Assembly (NCBI GenBank): GCA_023409535.1
Contig: JAEYGZ010000036.1
Coordinates: 62,001 to 126,000, forward strand
Origin: Bacillota bacterium
GTDB taxonomy: Bacteria > Bacillota > Clostridia > Lachnospirales > Lachnospiraceae
Direction of reading: 5' to 3'
Length of the DNA: 64,000 nt
The notes beneath the pieces were generated by a model, which ran no database searches, was not told the origin of the DNA, and saw nothing but the letters and a program-made list of their open reading frames with translations. This document shows, piece after piece, positions 26,719 through 34,785 of this stretch. The position numbers were made by a program, and so were the translations under genes. Within the stretch, counting starts at the first letter, position 1; each line of letters opens with the position of its first letter.

Positions 26719-28944
26719 TTATTCAAAGTTCATAATTTTATAGTCCTTCGGTGACATTCCGTAGATTTTTTTAAATGCTCTGCGGAAGGAGTTGGAATTG
26801 TTATAGCCGACCTCCTGATAGAGCAGGGAGACGTTAATATCTGATTTCTTCAACAGACGCAGGGACTGCTCCATGCGAATGCGTTCCAGATAGCTTGAGA
26901 AGTTCTCCCCCAGCTCCTCTTTAAATAAGTAGGAGAAGTAACTCTCCGATATTAAAAATTCGTCGGATATCTTGCTTAAACACAGAGAGGGATCCTTGTA
27001 ATTATCGTTGATGTACTCTCTGATATTCACAATTAGGCGGTTCGTGCAGGAATTCGTATCAAAAAGCCCGCAAAGACTCAGGGCAATGTCCTCCAGAAGC
27101 TTTAGGGACATATGCTGATCAAAGAGGGAATCAATTGCCTTAAGCTCAGCTTCGTTCTTCTCCGTACCCTTTAAGGTAAACCTGATCTTATATAAGGTGT
27201 TACGGATATCGGACAGCAGATACTTCATCATATTGATAGGGAGGGAGCGTTCCTCCATATTCTCATGACGGAGAATTTCAAAGATTTCCAGCACCTGGCT
27301 CTTATTTCCCACAGCAATAAAGTTGGTAAGCTTGTTGGTCAGTTCGATGGGGTAATAAAAACCGTTTGTTTCGCGCTTAATATTCGTGTAGCAGCGAAGG
27401 ATATGCTTTTTTGTAGTATAGCTGACCGCCTGATTGGCCTGCTGATAGGATTTCCAGGTAAGCATCAGGTCGTTGTTCCAGTCACCGAGACCGGCAAAGG
27501 TCCAGATGGAGTGATTGCTTATGAGATATTCGTGAATTGCTGTAAATGCTTCCCTCACGGCTGCGGTGGAAGCCTCGGAGGATGCTTGTTCAGGAGCGGA
27601 GATCAGAATGGAATATTCTCTGTCATTGGAGCTTTGAATATAGACAGGTTCCTGGAAGAATTGTTCCACTGCCCCCTGTATAATATCCTTATGGTTTGTC
27701 GTATCCGGTCCGGTAACAACGGAATTCTCCACATATAGTTCATATTGATTCATATAAGCGATCATATACAGCACGGAGAACTTACGGCTCTCAGAGGATA
27801 TATTCAGATAATGCTGTGCATATTCCAGCTCCTCCCGGGTTGAAATATCACCTTGTATAATCTTCGTCAGATAAGAATACTGGATGACCGGTATCTGCTT
27901 CTCAGCAAGCTTTTGAAGGGATTTTTGCTTGGTCAGAGTATCCTGCAATTCAATTCCCAACTGAATAATAGGCTTAACATTACGCTTGGAAAGCAGGAGA
28001 ATCATTATGAATTCAATAACCAGAGCGGATATTATGATCAGTATAAAAATATCCCGGTATTGCTTCAGGGAGTAGAGGGATGCGTCTGCAGGCTGCACCA
28101 GGTAGTAGTTCCAGTGGTTATAATCCGATACGGCCTGCGTTACATACATTTTATTGTCGTTGTCCGTATATACGGAAAAGCTGTTGGTGTAGGTCAGGCT
28201 TTCCAGGGTCGAAGCAGAAATCTCCCCTGCCTGGTCGCCGCTTAGCGTAAATGCTATGTTGCCATTGTCATCGGTGGCACAGAGGTACCCGGTATCAAAA
28301 TAACTCAACTCACTGAAGAGACCGGCAAGCTTCTGGTAATCAATCTCAAAGCAGATGGTGGCAGGGACATTCTTCAGGGAGTAATCATCCAGGGGCAGGT
28401 TATAAAAATAGGAATCCGAATTTTTCTTATAGGGGGCGAGGGGAATAAACTGTCTGTAAAGGGAGGTGTCATTAATCATATCCAGCCAGTTCTCATATTG
28501 GTCCTTCATATAATCCTCGATATAGAAGATGCGTGTACTTTGAAACTGGCTGAAGGACAGAACATACCCAAGCTTATGGAGATAGATGAAATAGGTATTA
28601 ATGGGCAGGATGGATTCCGTAAATACATAAACAGACAGCTCATCCTTCGCATGATAAGCCATCAGATAAAAATCCGTATCACTGGAATAGTGCATATTGG
28701 CAAGCCTGACAACATTGGAATTGGTGACAATCTGCCCGGCCAGAACATCCATGGTTTTAAAGTTATTATCAATATTATGGATTGCCTTCTCAAGGATTAA
28801 TTTATTCTGGTTTCTGATCTCGCTGCTGACATTTTTTATACTTATGCTGTATAAATAGCCTCCCATGATCAGGATAATAAAAAGGAGCGCACTGTAGGAA
28901 ATTACAAAGCGTCTTAAAAATTTATTATTATTTTTCTCATTCAT
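26719..28944 (-). CDS. Membrane-anchored AraC-family regulator (YesS/YtdP type)
   Basis: A 741-residue regulator. The ATG at 28944 has GGAG about 7 bases upstream and overlaps the LacI stop codon by 4 bp; longer starts run into the LacI gene. A first membrane span (residues 10-30) is followed by an extracytoplasmic sensor domain (about 30-300), a second span near 302-322 (DIFILIIISALVIEFIMILL), a cytoplasmic linker and a C-terminal AraC HTH (INDNYKDPSLCLSKISDEFL; SESYFSYLFKEELGENFSSY; VGYNNSNSFRRAFKKIYGMS). B. subtilis YesS and YtdP share this layout in pectin loci. It probably senses oligosaccharide outside the cell and activates the importer operon. Confidence 0.92.
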   Translation of the reverse strand: MNEKNNNKFLRRFVISYSALLFIILIMGGYLYSISIKNVSSEIRNQNKLILEKAIHNIDNNFKTMDVLAGQIVTNSNVVRLANMHYSSDTDFYLMAYHAKDELSVYVFTESILPINTYFIYLHKLGYVLSFSQFQSTRIFYIEDYMKDQYENWLDMINDTSLYRQFIPLAPYKKNSDSYFYNLPLDDYSLKNVPATICFEIDYQKLAGLFSELSYFDTGYLCATDDNGNIAFTLSGDQAGEISASTLESLTYTNSFSVYTDNDNKMYVTQAVSDYNHWNYYLVQPADASLYSLKQYRDIFILIIISALVIEFIMILLLSKRNVKPIIQLGIELQDTLTKQKSLQKLAEKQIPVIQYSYLTKIIQGDISTREELEYAQHYLNISSESRKFSVLYMIAYMNQYELYVENSVVTGPDTTNHKDIIQGAVEQFFQEPVYIQSSNDREYSILISAPEQASSEASTAAVREAFTAIHEYLISNHSIWTFAGLGDWNNDLMLTWKSYQQANQAVSYTTKKHILRCYTNIKRETNGFYYPIELTNKLTNFIAVGNKSQVLEIFEILRHENMEERSLPINMMKYLLSDIRNTLYKIRFTLKGTEKNEAELKAIDSLFDQHMSLKLLEDIALSLCGLFDTNSCTNRLIVNIREYINDNYKDPSLCLSKISDEFLISESYFSYLFKEELGENFSSYLERIRMEQSLRLLKKSDINVSLLYQEVGYNNSNSFRRAFKKIYGMSPKDYKIMNFE

Positions 28945-29954
28945 AAAAAACTCCTTGTAGTACCGCGCCTGATGAGCTCTGCGGGATAGACTGTCTGCAA
29001 GGGTACCGGCTGGCTGTTTAACACACCCATCAAGGTGGAGATGCAGCTGGAGCATAAAGCATCCAGCTTATTATCAATGGATGTAAGCTCCGGCTCGCTG
29101 CATAAAGAGATAATGGAGTTGTTATAGCCGATGACGGAAAGCTGGTCCGGAACGTCCAGATGATGCTCCCTGGCATATTTTAACGCACCGATAGCCAGAT
29201 TATCATCGGAGGCAACCACGGCATCAAACTTCAGCCCTTTTTTCCTTAAGCCGGACAGGTAATGCTTCACCTCATGGATACCCCCGTTGACAAAATGCAC
29301 ATATTCCTGCCTTTTTGCGGCTTCCGAATAAATAGCTTCCATAGCGGCAAGGTAACCTGACATTTTTTTATTACCGCTGTAGGATTCCGAATTATACAAA
29401 TAGAGAATATCCTTAATCCCTGATTTAATGAGTGCCTTGATGGCATCGTAAACCGCATGGTAATCGTCGCAGAGGGTACAGTAGATATTGCTGCCGTCCA
29501 TGGCGCCGTTGAGGATCATAATCGGAACATTTTTGGCGGCAGTACGTATGTAATCATTCTTATCATCCTCAGCTTCGATGAAATTTGAACCGACCAGAAT
29601 CACGGCATCTACTTTTTTGGATAATAATAAATCAAGGTATTTTTGCTTCTCTGCCAGCTCATATCCGGTACAGCAGAGTAAAGCGTCATAATTATTCTGA
29701 TGAAGTGCCTGTTCCAGATTGTAAACGGCGCACGCAAGATATGGATCAGAGGAATCAGCGCACATGATTCCTACCGTATGCATAGAATTTAATCCCAACC
29801 CTCTGGCAAATGCATTGGGAGTGTACCCGCACTCCTCGATGACACGCAATACCTTTTCCCTGGTTTTTTGGCTGACAAAGGAGTTTCCGTTAATTACCCT
29901 GGATACTGTGGCGATGGAAACACCGGCCTTTTTCGACACATCATAAATATTCAT
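28941..29954 (-). CDS. LacI-family transcriptional regulator
   Basis: A 337-residue regulator with an N-terminal HTH (MNIYDVSKKAGVSIATVSRVINGNSFVS) including the hinge helix, and a periplasmic-binding-protein-like effector domain (residues 60-337). The ATG at 29954 has GGGGAG 9 bases upstream; extending the frame further adds an implausible 42-residue leader across the promoter. It heads a three-gene operon and carries the operator TGTAAATACTTACA in its own promoter, so autoregulation is likely. The same operator lies before the importer operon 13 kb away. The ligand is inferred as a pectin- or arabinoxylan-derived sugar. Confidence 0.94.
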   Translation of the reverse strand: MNIYDVSKKAGVSIATVSRVINGNSFVSQKTREKVLRVIEECGYTPNAFARGLGLNSMHTVGIMCADSSDPYLACAVYNLEQALHQNNYDALLCCTGYELAEKQKYLDLLLSKKVDAVILVGSNFIEAEDDKNDYIRTAAKNVPIMILNGAMDGSNIYCTLCDDYHAVYDAIKALIKSGIKDILYLYNSESYSGNKKMSGYLAAMEAIYSEAAKRQEYVHFVNGGIHEVKHYLSGLRKKGLKFDAVVASDDNLAIGALKYAREHHLDVPDQLSVIGYNNSIISLCSEPELTSIDNKLDALCSSCISTLMGVLNSQPVPLQTVYPAELIRRGTTRSFL

Positions 29955-30000
29955 AAAATTGTACTCCCCATAAAATACAACGTGATGATTCGATAATTCC

Positions 30001-30014
30001 TGTAAATACTTACA
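30001..30014. promoter_or_regulatory. Putative operator in the LacI promoter
   Basis: The dyad TGTAAATACTTACA lies about 6 bases downstream of the -10 box of the LacI promoter (minus strand), at the expected transcription start. It is 13/14 identical to the site at 15344. Confidence 0.6.
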
Positions 30015-30020
30015 ATACTG

Positions 30021-30049
30021 ATTATATCCTAATATATAGCCTAAAGCAA
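30021..30049 (-). promoter_or_regulatory. Promoter of the LacI-AraC-hydrolase operon
   Basis: On the minus strand TTGCTT, a 17-base spacer and a consensus TATAAT. The leader to the ATG is about 60 bases. Confidence 0.6.
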
Positions 30050-30119
30050 GTCCTTCAGGGGGGAATAATTCCGGCTGCAAAACAGATCATTGCGGGGGGA
30101 GGATGAGCTTTTAATACTG

Positions 30120-30148
30120 TTGATTTTTGCCAGATATCATGTTATGAT
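30120..30148 (+). promoter_or_regulatory. Probable promoter of metAA
   Basis: TTGATT, 17 bases, TATGAT, ending 55 bases before the start codon. The leader is too short for a SAM riboswitch and none is seen. Confidence 0.5.
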
Positions 30149-30203
30149 AAATCTGCTACCCATCAGGGATGAAACTATATGATAAAGAAAATGGTGATGA
30201 AAT

Positions 30204-31109
30204 ATGCCAATTAAAATCCAGAGCGATTTACCGGCAAAACGTATACTTGAAGATGAGAACATATTTATCATGGACGAAACCAGAGCGATGCACCAGGATA
30301 TCCGTCCTCTTAAGATCGCCATTCTGAATTTGATGCCGATCAAGGAAGATACGGAGGTTCAGCTTCTGCGCAGTCTTTCCAATACACCCTTACAGGTGGA
30401 TATTACCTTTTTAACCACCGGAACCTATACCGGGTCCCACACACCAACCAGCCATCTGGACCAGTTCTATCTGACCTTTGAGGATATTAAAAACCACAAA
30501 TATGACGGTCTGATCATCACGGGAGCACCGGTAGAGCTGATGGAATTTAAGGAAGTAACCTATTGGGACGAGTTGGAGAAAATCATGGCCTGGTCGGCTG
30601 CCAATGTTACGTCCACCCTTCATATCTGCTGGGGTGCACAGGCCGGCTTGTATTATCATTACGGGATTGATAAACTTACTTTGGATAAGAAAATGTTCGG
30701 TATCTTTGAACATAAGGTACTCCAGAAAAAAGTGCCCTTTGTCAGGGGCTTTGACGATGTTTTTTATGCACCGCATTCCCGTTATACGACCGTTTCCAAG
30801 GAAGATATCCTGCAGCATAAGGAGCTTACCATACTGGCGGAATCGGAGGAAGCGGGCGTCTTTATCGTAATGAATGAGGATGGAAGACAGATATTTGTTA
30901 TGGGGCATCCCGAATATGACAGAATATCCTTGGATAAGGAATATAAAAGAGATATTGAGAAGGGACTGGAGATCGAGCTTCCGAAGAATTATTATCCTGA
31001 GGATCAGCCGGATTATAGACCTAATCTGGTTTGGAGGGCGCATGCAAATGCGCTGTATACCAATTGGCTTAATTATTACGTTTACCAGGTAACGCCTTAC
31101 GATTTATAA
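30204..31109 (+). CDS. metAA: Homoserine O-acetyltransferase (MetA/MetX-B family)
   Basis: A 301-residue enzyme that acylates L-homoserine in methionine biosynthesis. The catalytic Cys is Cys142 in HICWGAQAG, with His235 and Glu237 in GHPEYD. Residue 111, in GAPVELMEF, is Glu. In the MetA family Glu111 goes with acetyl-CoA use and Gly111 with succinyl-CoA, so this should be an acetyltransferase despite its MetA (homoserine succinyltransferase) fold. Length matches the family. GGTGATGAAAT precedes the ATG. It is divergent from the LacI operon and functionally unrelated to it. Confidence 0.95.
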   Translation: MPIKIQSDLPAKRILEDENIFIMDETRAMHQDIRPLKIAILNLMPIKEDTEVQLLRSLSNTPLQVDITFLTTGTYTGSHTPTSHLDQFYLTFEDIKNHKYDGLIITGAPVELMEFKEVTYWDELEKIMAWSAANVTSTLHICWGAQAGLYYHYGIDKLTLDKKMFGIFEHKVLQKKVPFVRGFDDVFYAPHSRYTTVSKEDILQHKELTILAESEEAGVFIVMNEDGRQIFVMGHPEYDRISLDKEYKRDIEKGLEIELPKNYYPEDQPDYRPNLVWRAHANALYTNWLNYYVYQVTPYDL

Positions 31110-31234
31110 AGCTGGTTAAAATGTTAAAAGTATTTTCTGACACTTTAACCTAAGTTAAATATTGATGCCTTTTGAGGGGATCGTGGATTACATATTGTTT
31201 GGGCTTCAGTTTTTTTAGTTGGGGGACTATAAAG

Positions 31235-32302
31235 ATGAAACTGATTAACATGCTGCAAGGCAAGCCTGCAATTTATATTATAATACTGCTGCTGTTTCTC
31301 TGCGTCTGTATTATCGGTGTGGTAATCATCCTGCTTTTCTGGTTGGAAAATGTGAAGCGGGTAATGCAGGCAGCCATCACGGAGCAGAAGCAGATGCAGG
31401 AGCTTATTCTGCTGGAAGGGGAGCGCTATCGCATTGCTGCGGAGCTTTCTCAGGATGTTCTTTTTGAGTATCATATTAAGACTGATGAGATGATCTTCTC
31501 GGAGAAATACCGTGAACTATTCGGTATGGATCCTGTAATTCCGGCTTATCGCAGCATGATTGAGATCAGGAGGCATTGCATTCACCCGGATGACTGGGGG
31601 ATTTACCTGGAATATGGTGAGGAACTGGGGCAGGGAAATAGTAAGATCGAGATGGAATTTCGTATTAAAGGTCTGACCGGAGGATATATCTGGTGTCAGA
31701 TCATGGGGAAAACCATTTATGACGATGATAAACAGCCGCTCCGTGTCATCGGAAGACTGGTAAACATCGATTCCCAGAAGCGGGCGCTGGAGGCACTGGA
31801 ATATAAAGCCACCAGAGATCCGCTCACCGGTATCTATAATAAGGAAATGACAATTAAGAAAATTGATAAGTATATTTCCGGGAATAAACATGGAAGGCAT
31901 GTCTTGATGTTCATTGATTTTGATGATTTCAAAAGGATCAATGATACCTATGGCCACCTTCAGGGGGATAAAGTTCTGACCCATATGATCAACCGGATCA
32001 GGATACGCTTCTCGGAAGGAGAGATTATCGGACGCATCGGCGGTGATGAATTTGTTGTTTTCGTCGGGGATGTCAGTAATATTGATGAAACGAGAAGCAA
32101 GGCAGATCTGCTAAAGGATGCCCTGGATACGACCTATGTAAGTAACGACCAGTCCATACCGATCTCCGGCAGCATAGGAATCGCTGTATATCCGGAGGCC
32201 GGCCTGTTCTATGAACAATTGATGGACAGTGCGGATAAAGCACTTTATCAGGCGAAGGAGCTGGGAAAGAATAATTATCAGCTCTACATGCCTGCTATTT
32301 AA
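31235..32302 (+). CDS. Membrane-anchored PAS-GGDEF diguanylate cyclase
   Basis: A 355-residue protein. The start at 31235 follows GGGGGACTATAAAG; a longer reading adds 21 residues without a ribosome site. A single membrane span (residues 10-33) is followed by a short helix, a PAS domain (about 65-185, with FSEKYRELFGMD and a PAC-like FRIKGLTGGYIWCQI), and a GGDEF domain (190-355) with an intact GRIGGDEF active site. No RxxD inhibitory site is found at the usual spacing before GGDEF. It should make c-di-GMP in response to a PAS signal, opposing the EAL protein at the window start. It ends 8 bp inside the convergent flippase gene. Confidence 0.93.
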   Translation: MKLINMLQGKPAIYIIILLLFLCVCIIGVVIILLFWLENVKRVMQAAITEQKQMQELILLEGERYRIAAELSQDVLFEYHIKTDEMIFSEKYRELFGMDPVIPAYRSMIEIRRHCIHPDDWGIYLEYGEELGQGNSKIEMEFRIKGLTGGYIWCQIMGKTIYDDDKQPLRVIGRLVNIDSQKRALEALEYKATRDPLTGIYNKEMTIKKIDKYISGNKHGRHVLMFIDFDDFKRINDTYGHLQGDKVLTHMINRIRIRFSEGEIIGRIGGDEFVVFVGDVSNIDETRSKADLLKDALDTTYVSNDQSIPISGSIGIAVYPEAGLFYEQLMDSADKALYQAKELGKNNYQLYMPAI

Positions 32303-33872
32303 AATCCTTTCTTGAGATTGCGCCGGTTACATATAAAAGACCTGCACATATGACACAAAGCAATAAACAGAAGCCCAGTAAAATAAGGACTTCATGGCTT
32401 TGTGTCATTTTTTGTATGTAGAGATAGCTTTCCTTTAACAGGAAGCCGGCCATGGTGACGATAATTGCCGGTTTTACTATAGAATCTGCCATATTAATAT
32501 TAAAATGAACATTTCGCAGTACGGCAAAGGTATCAAGACCGGTTATGATCAACTGCCCGATGAGCAGTGCAATTAAATAGCCGTTAATGCCATAGGCCGG
32601 TATTAAGGTCACAACCAATGTTATTTTACAGATGGAACTGATGATGGAATTAATGAAAGTAATGTGTGCCTTGCCAAGTCCGTTGATTACGCTGCTCAGG
32701 GTTGTAGCCACATACATCAGAGGGCAGAGCCAGGCGAGGATCATAAGGTAAGAGCCGGCAAGTTCGTTATGAAATACGGAATTGCCCAGGTTTCTGCCAA
32801 AGATGATGAAAAGCCCGGTACTGATAATTCCGATAATCAGGCTGTACTTGATTGATATTTCGGTAGTTTTGGCTATTACCTGATCGTTTTTCACCGCCTG
32901 TGCCTCGGATACCGTAGGCAGGATGAGAACAGCAAGGGCATTGGTTAAGGCGGTGGGAAACATAATAAAGGGAATGGACATACCATTCAGGATACCAAAG
33001 AGAGCCAGGGCTTCCTGGGTGGTTAATCCGAACCTTCGCAGCATGGCGGGGATCAATACGGCTTCAATACTATGAAGAATGCTAAGCAACAGCCTGTTTG
33101 CCGAGAGGGGAACACTTAAGGAAAGAAGCTTTCCTGCAATCTGTCCCCGGCTGTCGGCCTTTGCTGCCGGATCCGGTCCGTTTAGCAACAAATCTGCAGG
33201 GCTGCGGGTAGCGAACATGGAGAAAAAGTTATAGAGACAGGAGGCAATCTCACCGATCACTACGCCGAATACAGCCAGCTCACAGGTAACCTTCATATCA
33301 CCCTGCCCGCCGACCATGGCAATCATATAAACGATAAATACACGGACCAGCTGTTCTAAGAGCTGGGTGGAAGCAGGAACAGCCGCTCTTTTAAGTCCAT
33401 AGTAATAACCGTTGATACAGGCAGTAACACCACAAAAAGGGAAGGCCCAGGCAAGAATGCGCAGTGAGTCGGCGCTGCGTTTTTCCAACAGGAATCTCCG
33501 GGCGATAAAGTCTGCATTCATATAAACCAGAACTGTCAATACAGCTGCCAGCGAGAGGGAAAGAATTAAACCGATCCGTAATATTTTATATACATTCCGG
33601 GGATTTCTTTTGCCCAGCTCTGCAGCCACAAGCCGTGAGATCGAGGTCTGGATGCCGGTGGCATAAATAGTGAAGCAGATACCGTATACCGGCCAGATGA
33701 GCTGATAGATCCCCATCATTTCAGGGCCCAGGGTGTTGGAAAGAAAGATACGGTAAAAGAATCCGATAAACCGGGTAATAAAGCCTGCAATGGTTAGAAT
33801 CAGGGTGCCTTTTACAATATTATTTCGTTGCATGTGTCTGATTTCTTGTGCGGAAAGTGTGTTATTCTTCAT
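32295..33872 (-). CDS. SpoVB/MurJ-like oligosaccharide-lipid flippase
   Basis: A 525-residue polytopic protein of the MVF/polysaccharide biosynthesis family, with about fourteen hydrophobic segments. The block FITRFIGFFYRIFLSNTLG near residues 32-50, then MGIYQLIWPVY, is the usual SpoVB N-terminal signature, and NGYYYGLKRAAVPASTQLLEQ near 155-175 is typical of this clade. Such proteins flip lipid-linked wall precursors during spore cortex or envelope synthesis. The ATG at 33872 has AAGG about 9 bases upstream. Its 3' end overlaps the diguanylate cyclase gene. It is probably monocistronic. Confidence 0.9.
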   Translation of the reverse strand: MKNNTLSAQEIRHMQRNNIVKGTLILTIAGFITRFIGFFYRIFLSNTLGPEMMGIYQLIWPVYGICFTIYATGIQTSISRLVAAELGKRNPRNVYKILRIGLILSLSLAAVLTVLVYMNADFIARRFLLEKRSADSLRILAWAFPFCGVTACINGYYYGLKRAAVPASTQLLEQLVRVFIVYMIAMVGGQGDMKVTCELAVFGVVIGEIASCLYNFFSMFATRSPADLLLNGPDPAAKADSRGQIAGKLLSLSVPLSANRLLLSILHSIEAVLIPAMLRRFGLTTQEALALFGILNGMSIPFIMFPTALTNALAVLILPTVSEAQAVKNDQVIAKTTEISIKYSLIIGIISTGLFIIFGRNLGNSVFHNELAGSYLMILAWLCPLMYVATTLSSVINGLGKAHITFINSIISSICKITLVVTLIPAYGINGYLIALLIGQLIITGLDTFAVLRNVHFNINMADSIVKPAIIVTMAGFLLKESYLYIQKMTQSHEVLILLGFCLLLCVICAGLLYVTGAISRKDFK

Positions 33873-34117
33873 GAGGAGAATCCTTACATGTCTTTTCTAT
33901 GTATATATATTGCAAAGTCAGGAAACTTATGTTACAGGCATGACAGGCAGAGTTTGTCAATAAATAAATATTATATAAAATGGAAAATATCATATTGACA
34001 GAGATTAGACCTGGTGCTATGCTAATACCGAGCAAAATAATAGGAATTAATTTAATAGGAATTAAGCTGGTAAGAATTAAATTAATTGAAATTAATCCAT
34101 AATAATCGAGGTGAATA
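33873..34117. other. AT-rich intergenic region
   Basis: This holds the upstream region of the flippase gene and, toward 34117, that of iscR. A degenerate AGGAATTAA-type repeat runs at about 34040-34100. A 91-codon open frame on the minus strand has low-complexity Ile/Leu content and is not believed. Confidence 0.45.
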
Positions 34118-34280
34118 GTGTGAATTATAAAAGGCATAATTCACACTTGGAAGTTTGTGCCTGCGTCGTCCTCGGCGCAAACTAATTCAAAGATGCAGGC
34201 ATGCTATGTTAGTGTGAAAATTAAAATTTTTACACGGCAAATTTGTGCTGACGCCCAAATTCACGGGCATTGGCAGCATG
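34118..34280 (+). promoter_or_regulatory. Structured leader upstream of iscR (four hairpins)
   Basis: Four hairpins stand in a row before iscR: 34118-34146 (11-bp perfect stem GTGTGAATTAT/ATAATTCACAC), 34153-34182 (GTTTGTGCC/GGCGCAAAC), 34212-34235 (GTGTGAAAATT/AATTTTTACAC) and 34246-34278 (TGCTG and GCCC paired with GGGC and CAGCA). The last ends three bases before the GGAGG of iscR. No T-box or known riboswitch motif is seen. A regulatory RNA role is inference. Confidence 0.5.
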
Positions 34281-34290
34281 GAGGATTTTT

Positions 34291-34764
34291 ATGAAGCTAT
34301 CAACAAAGGGAAGATATGGCCTGCAGGCAGTAATTGACCTGGCGGTCCACGCAGATGAAGATGCCGTCGCGTTAAGCCAGATAGCAGAACGTCAGGGAAT
34401 TTCCATGAACTATCTGGAACAACTGATTGCTAAGCTGAAAAAGGCAGGTATCGTGAACGGTATCCGTGGTGCACAGGGAGGCTATATGTTGTCTCGTCCG
34501 GCAGATGAGGTCTCGGTCGGAGACATTTTACGTGCCCTGGAAGGAGACCTAAATCCTGTGGATTGTGCCGAAGTAAACGAGGGAGAAGGCTGTTGCAGCA
34601 GCTCGGGCTCCTGTGTAACAAAATATGTATGGAAGCGTATTAGTGATAGTATAAATGAGGCGGTTGACGGGGTCAGGCTGTCGGAGCTGGTGGCTGAAAG
34701 CAGGAAAATACAGAATGGGGCAAGCACCATTGATACCAAAGAGAAGCATACATGTGGAAAATAA
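34291..34764 (+). CDS. iscR: Rrf2-family Fe-S regulator IscR
   Basis: A 157-residue Rrf2-type winged-helix regulator. The ATG at 34291 follows GGAGGATTTTT; a start seven codons earlier lacks a site. The wing-helix region is MKLSTKGRYGLQAVIDLA through MNYLEQLIAKLKKAGIVNGIRGAQGGY. The cluster-binding region, residues 91-112, has Cys in PVDCAEV, then GCC and SCVTKYVW; three spaced Cys are the usual [2Fe-2S] ligands. It should sense Fe-S status and repress the iscS-iscU-mnmA genes that follow, plus itself. This is a standard position in Clostridia. A structured leader precedes it. Confidence 0.92.
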   Translation: MKLSTKGRYGLQAVIDLAVHADEDAVALSQIAERQGISMNYLEQLIAKLKKAGIVNGIRGAQGGYMLSRPADEVSVGDILRALEGDLNPVDCAEVNEGEGCCSSSGSCVTKYVWKRISDSINEAVDGVRLSELVAESRKIQNGASTIDTKEKHTCGK

Positions 34765-34785
34765 TAATCATTAGGAGATGACAAC

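Noticed and set aside
29955..30203. SAM riboswitch or Met T-box before metAA
   Set aside because: The predicted leader is only about 50 bases and has no such structure.
33862..34137. 91-codon minus-strand frame upstream of the flippase gene
   Set aside because: Low-complexity Ile/Leu translation of a degenerate AT-rich repeat, with no start signal.
34118..34280. T-box or known riboswitch before iscR
   Set aside because: No T-box AGGGTGGNACCGCG motif, terminator/antiterminator pair or known aptamer signature is present.
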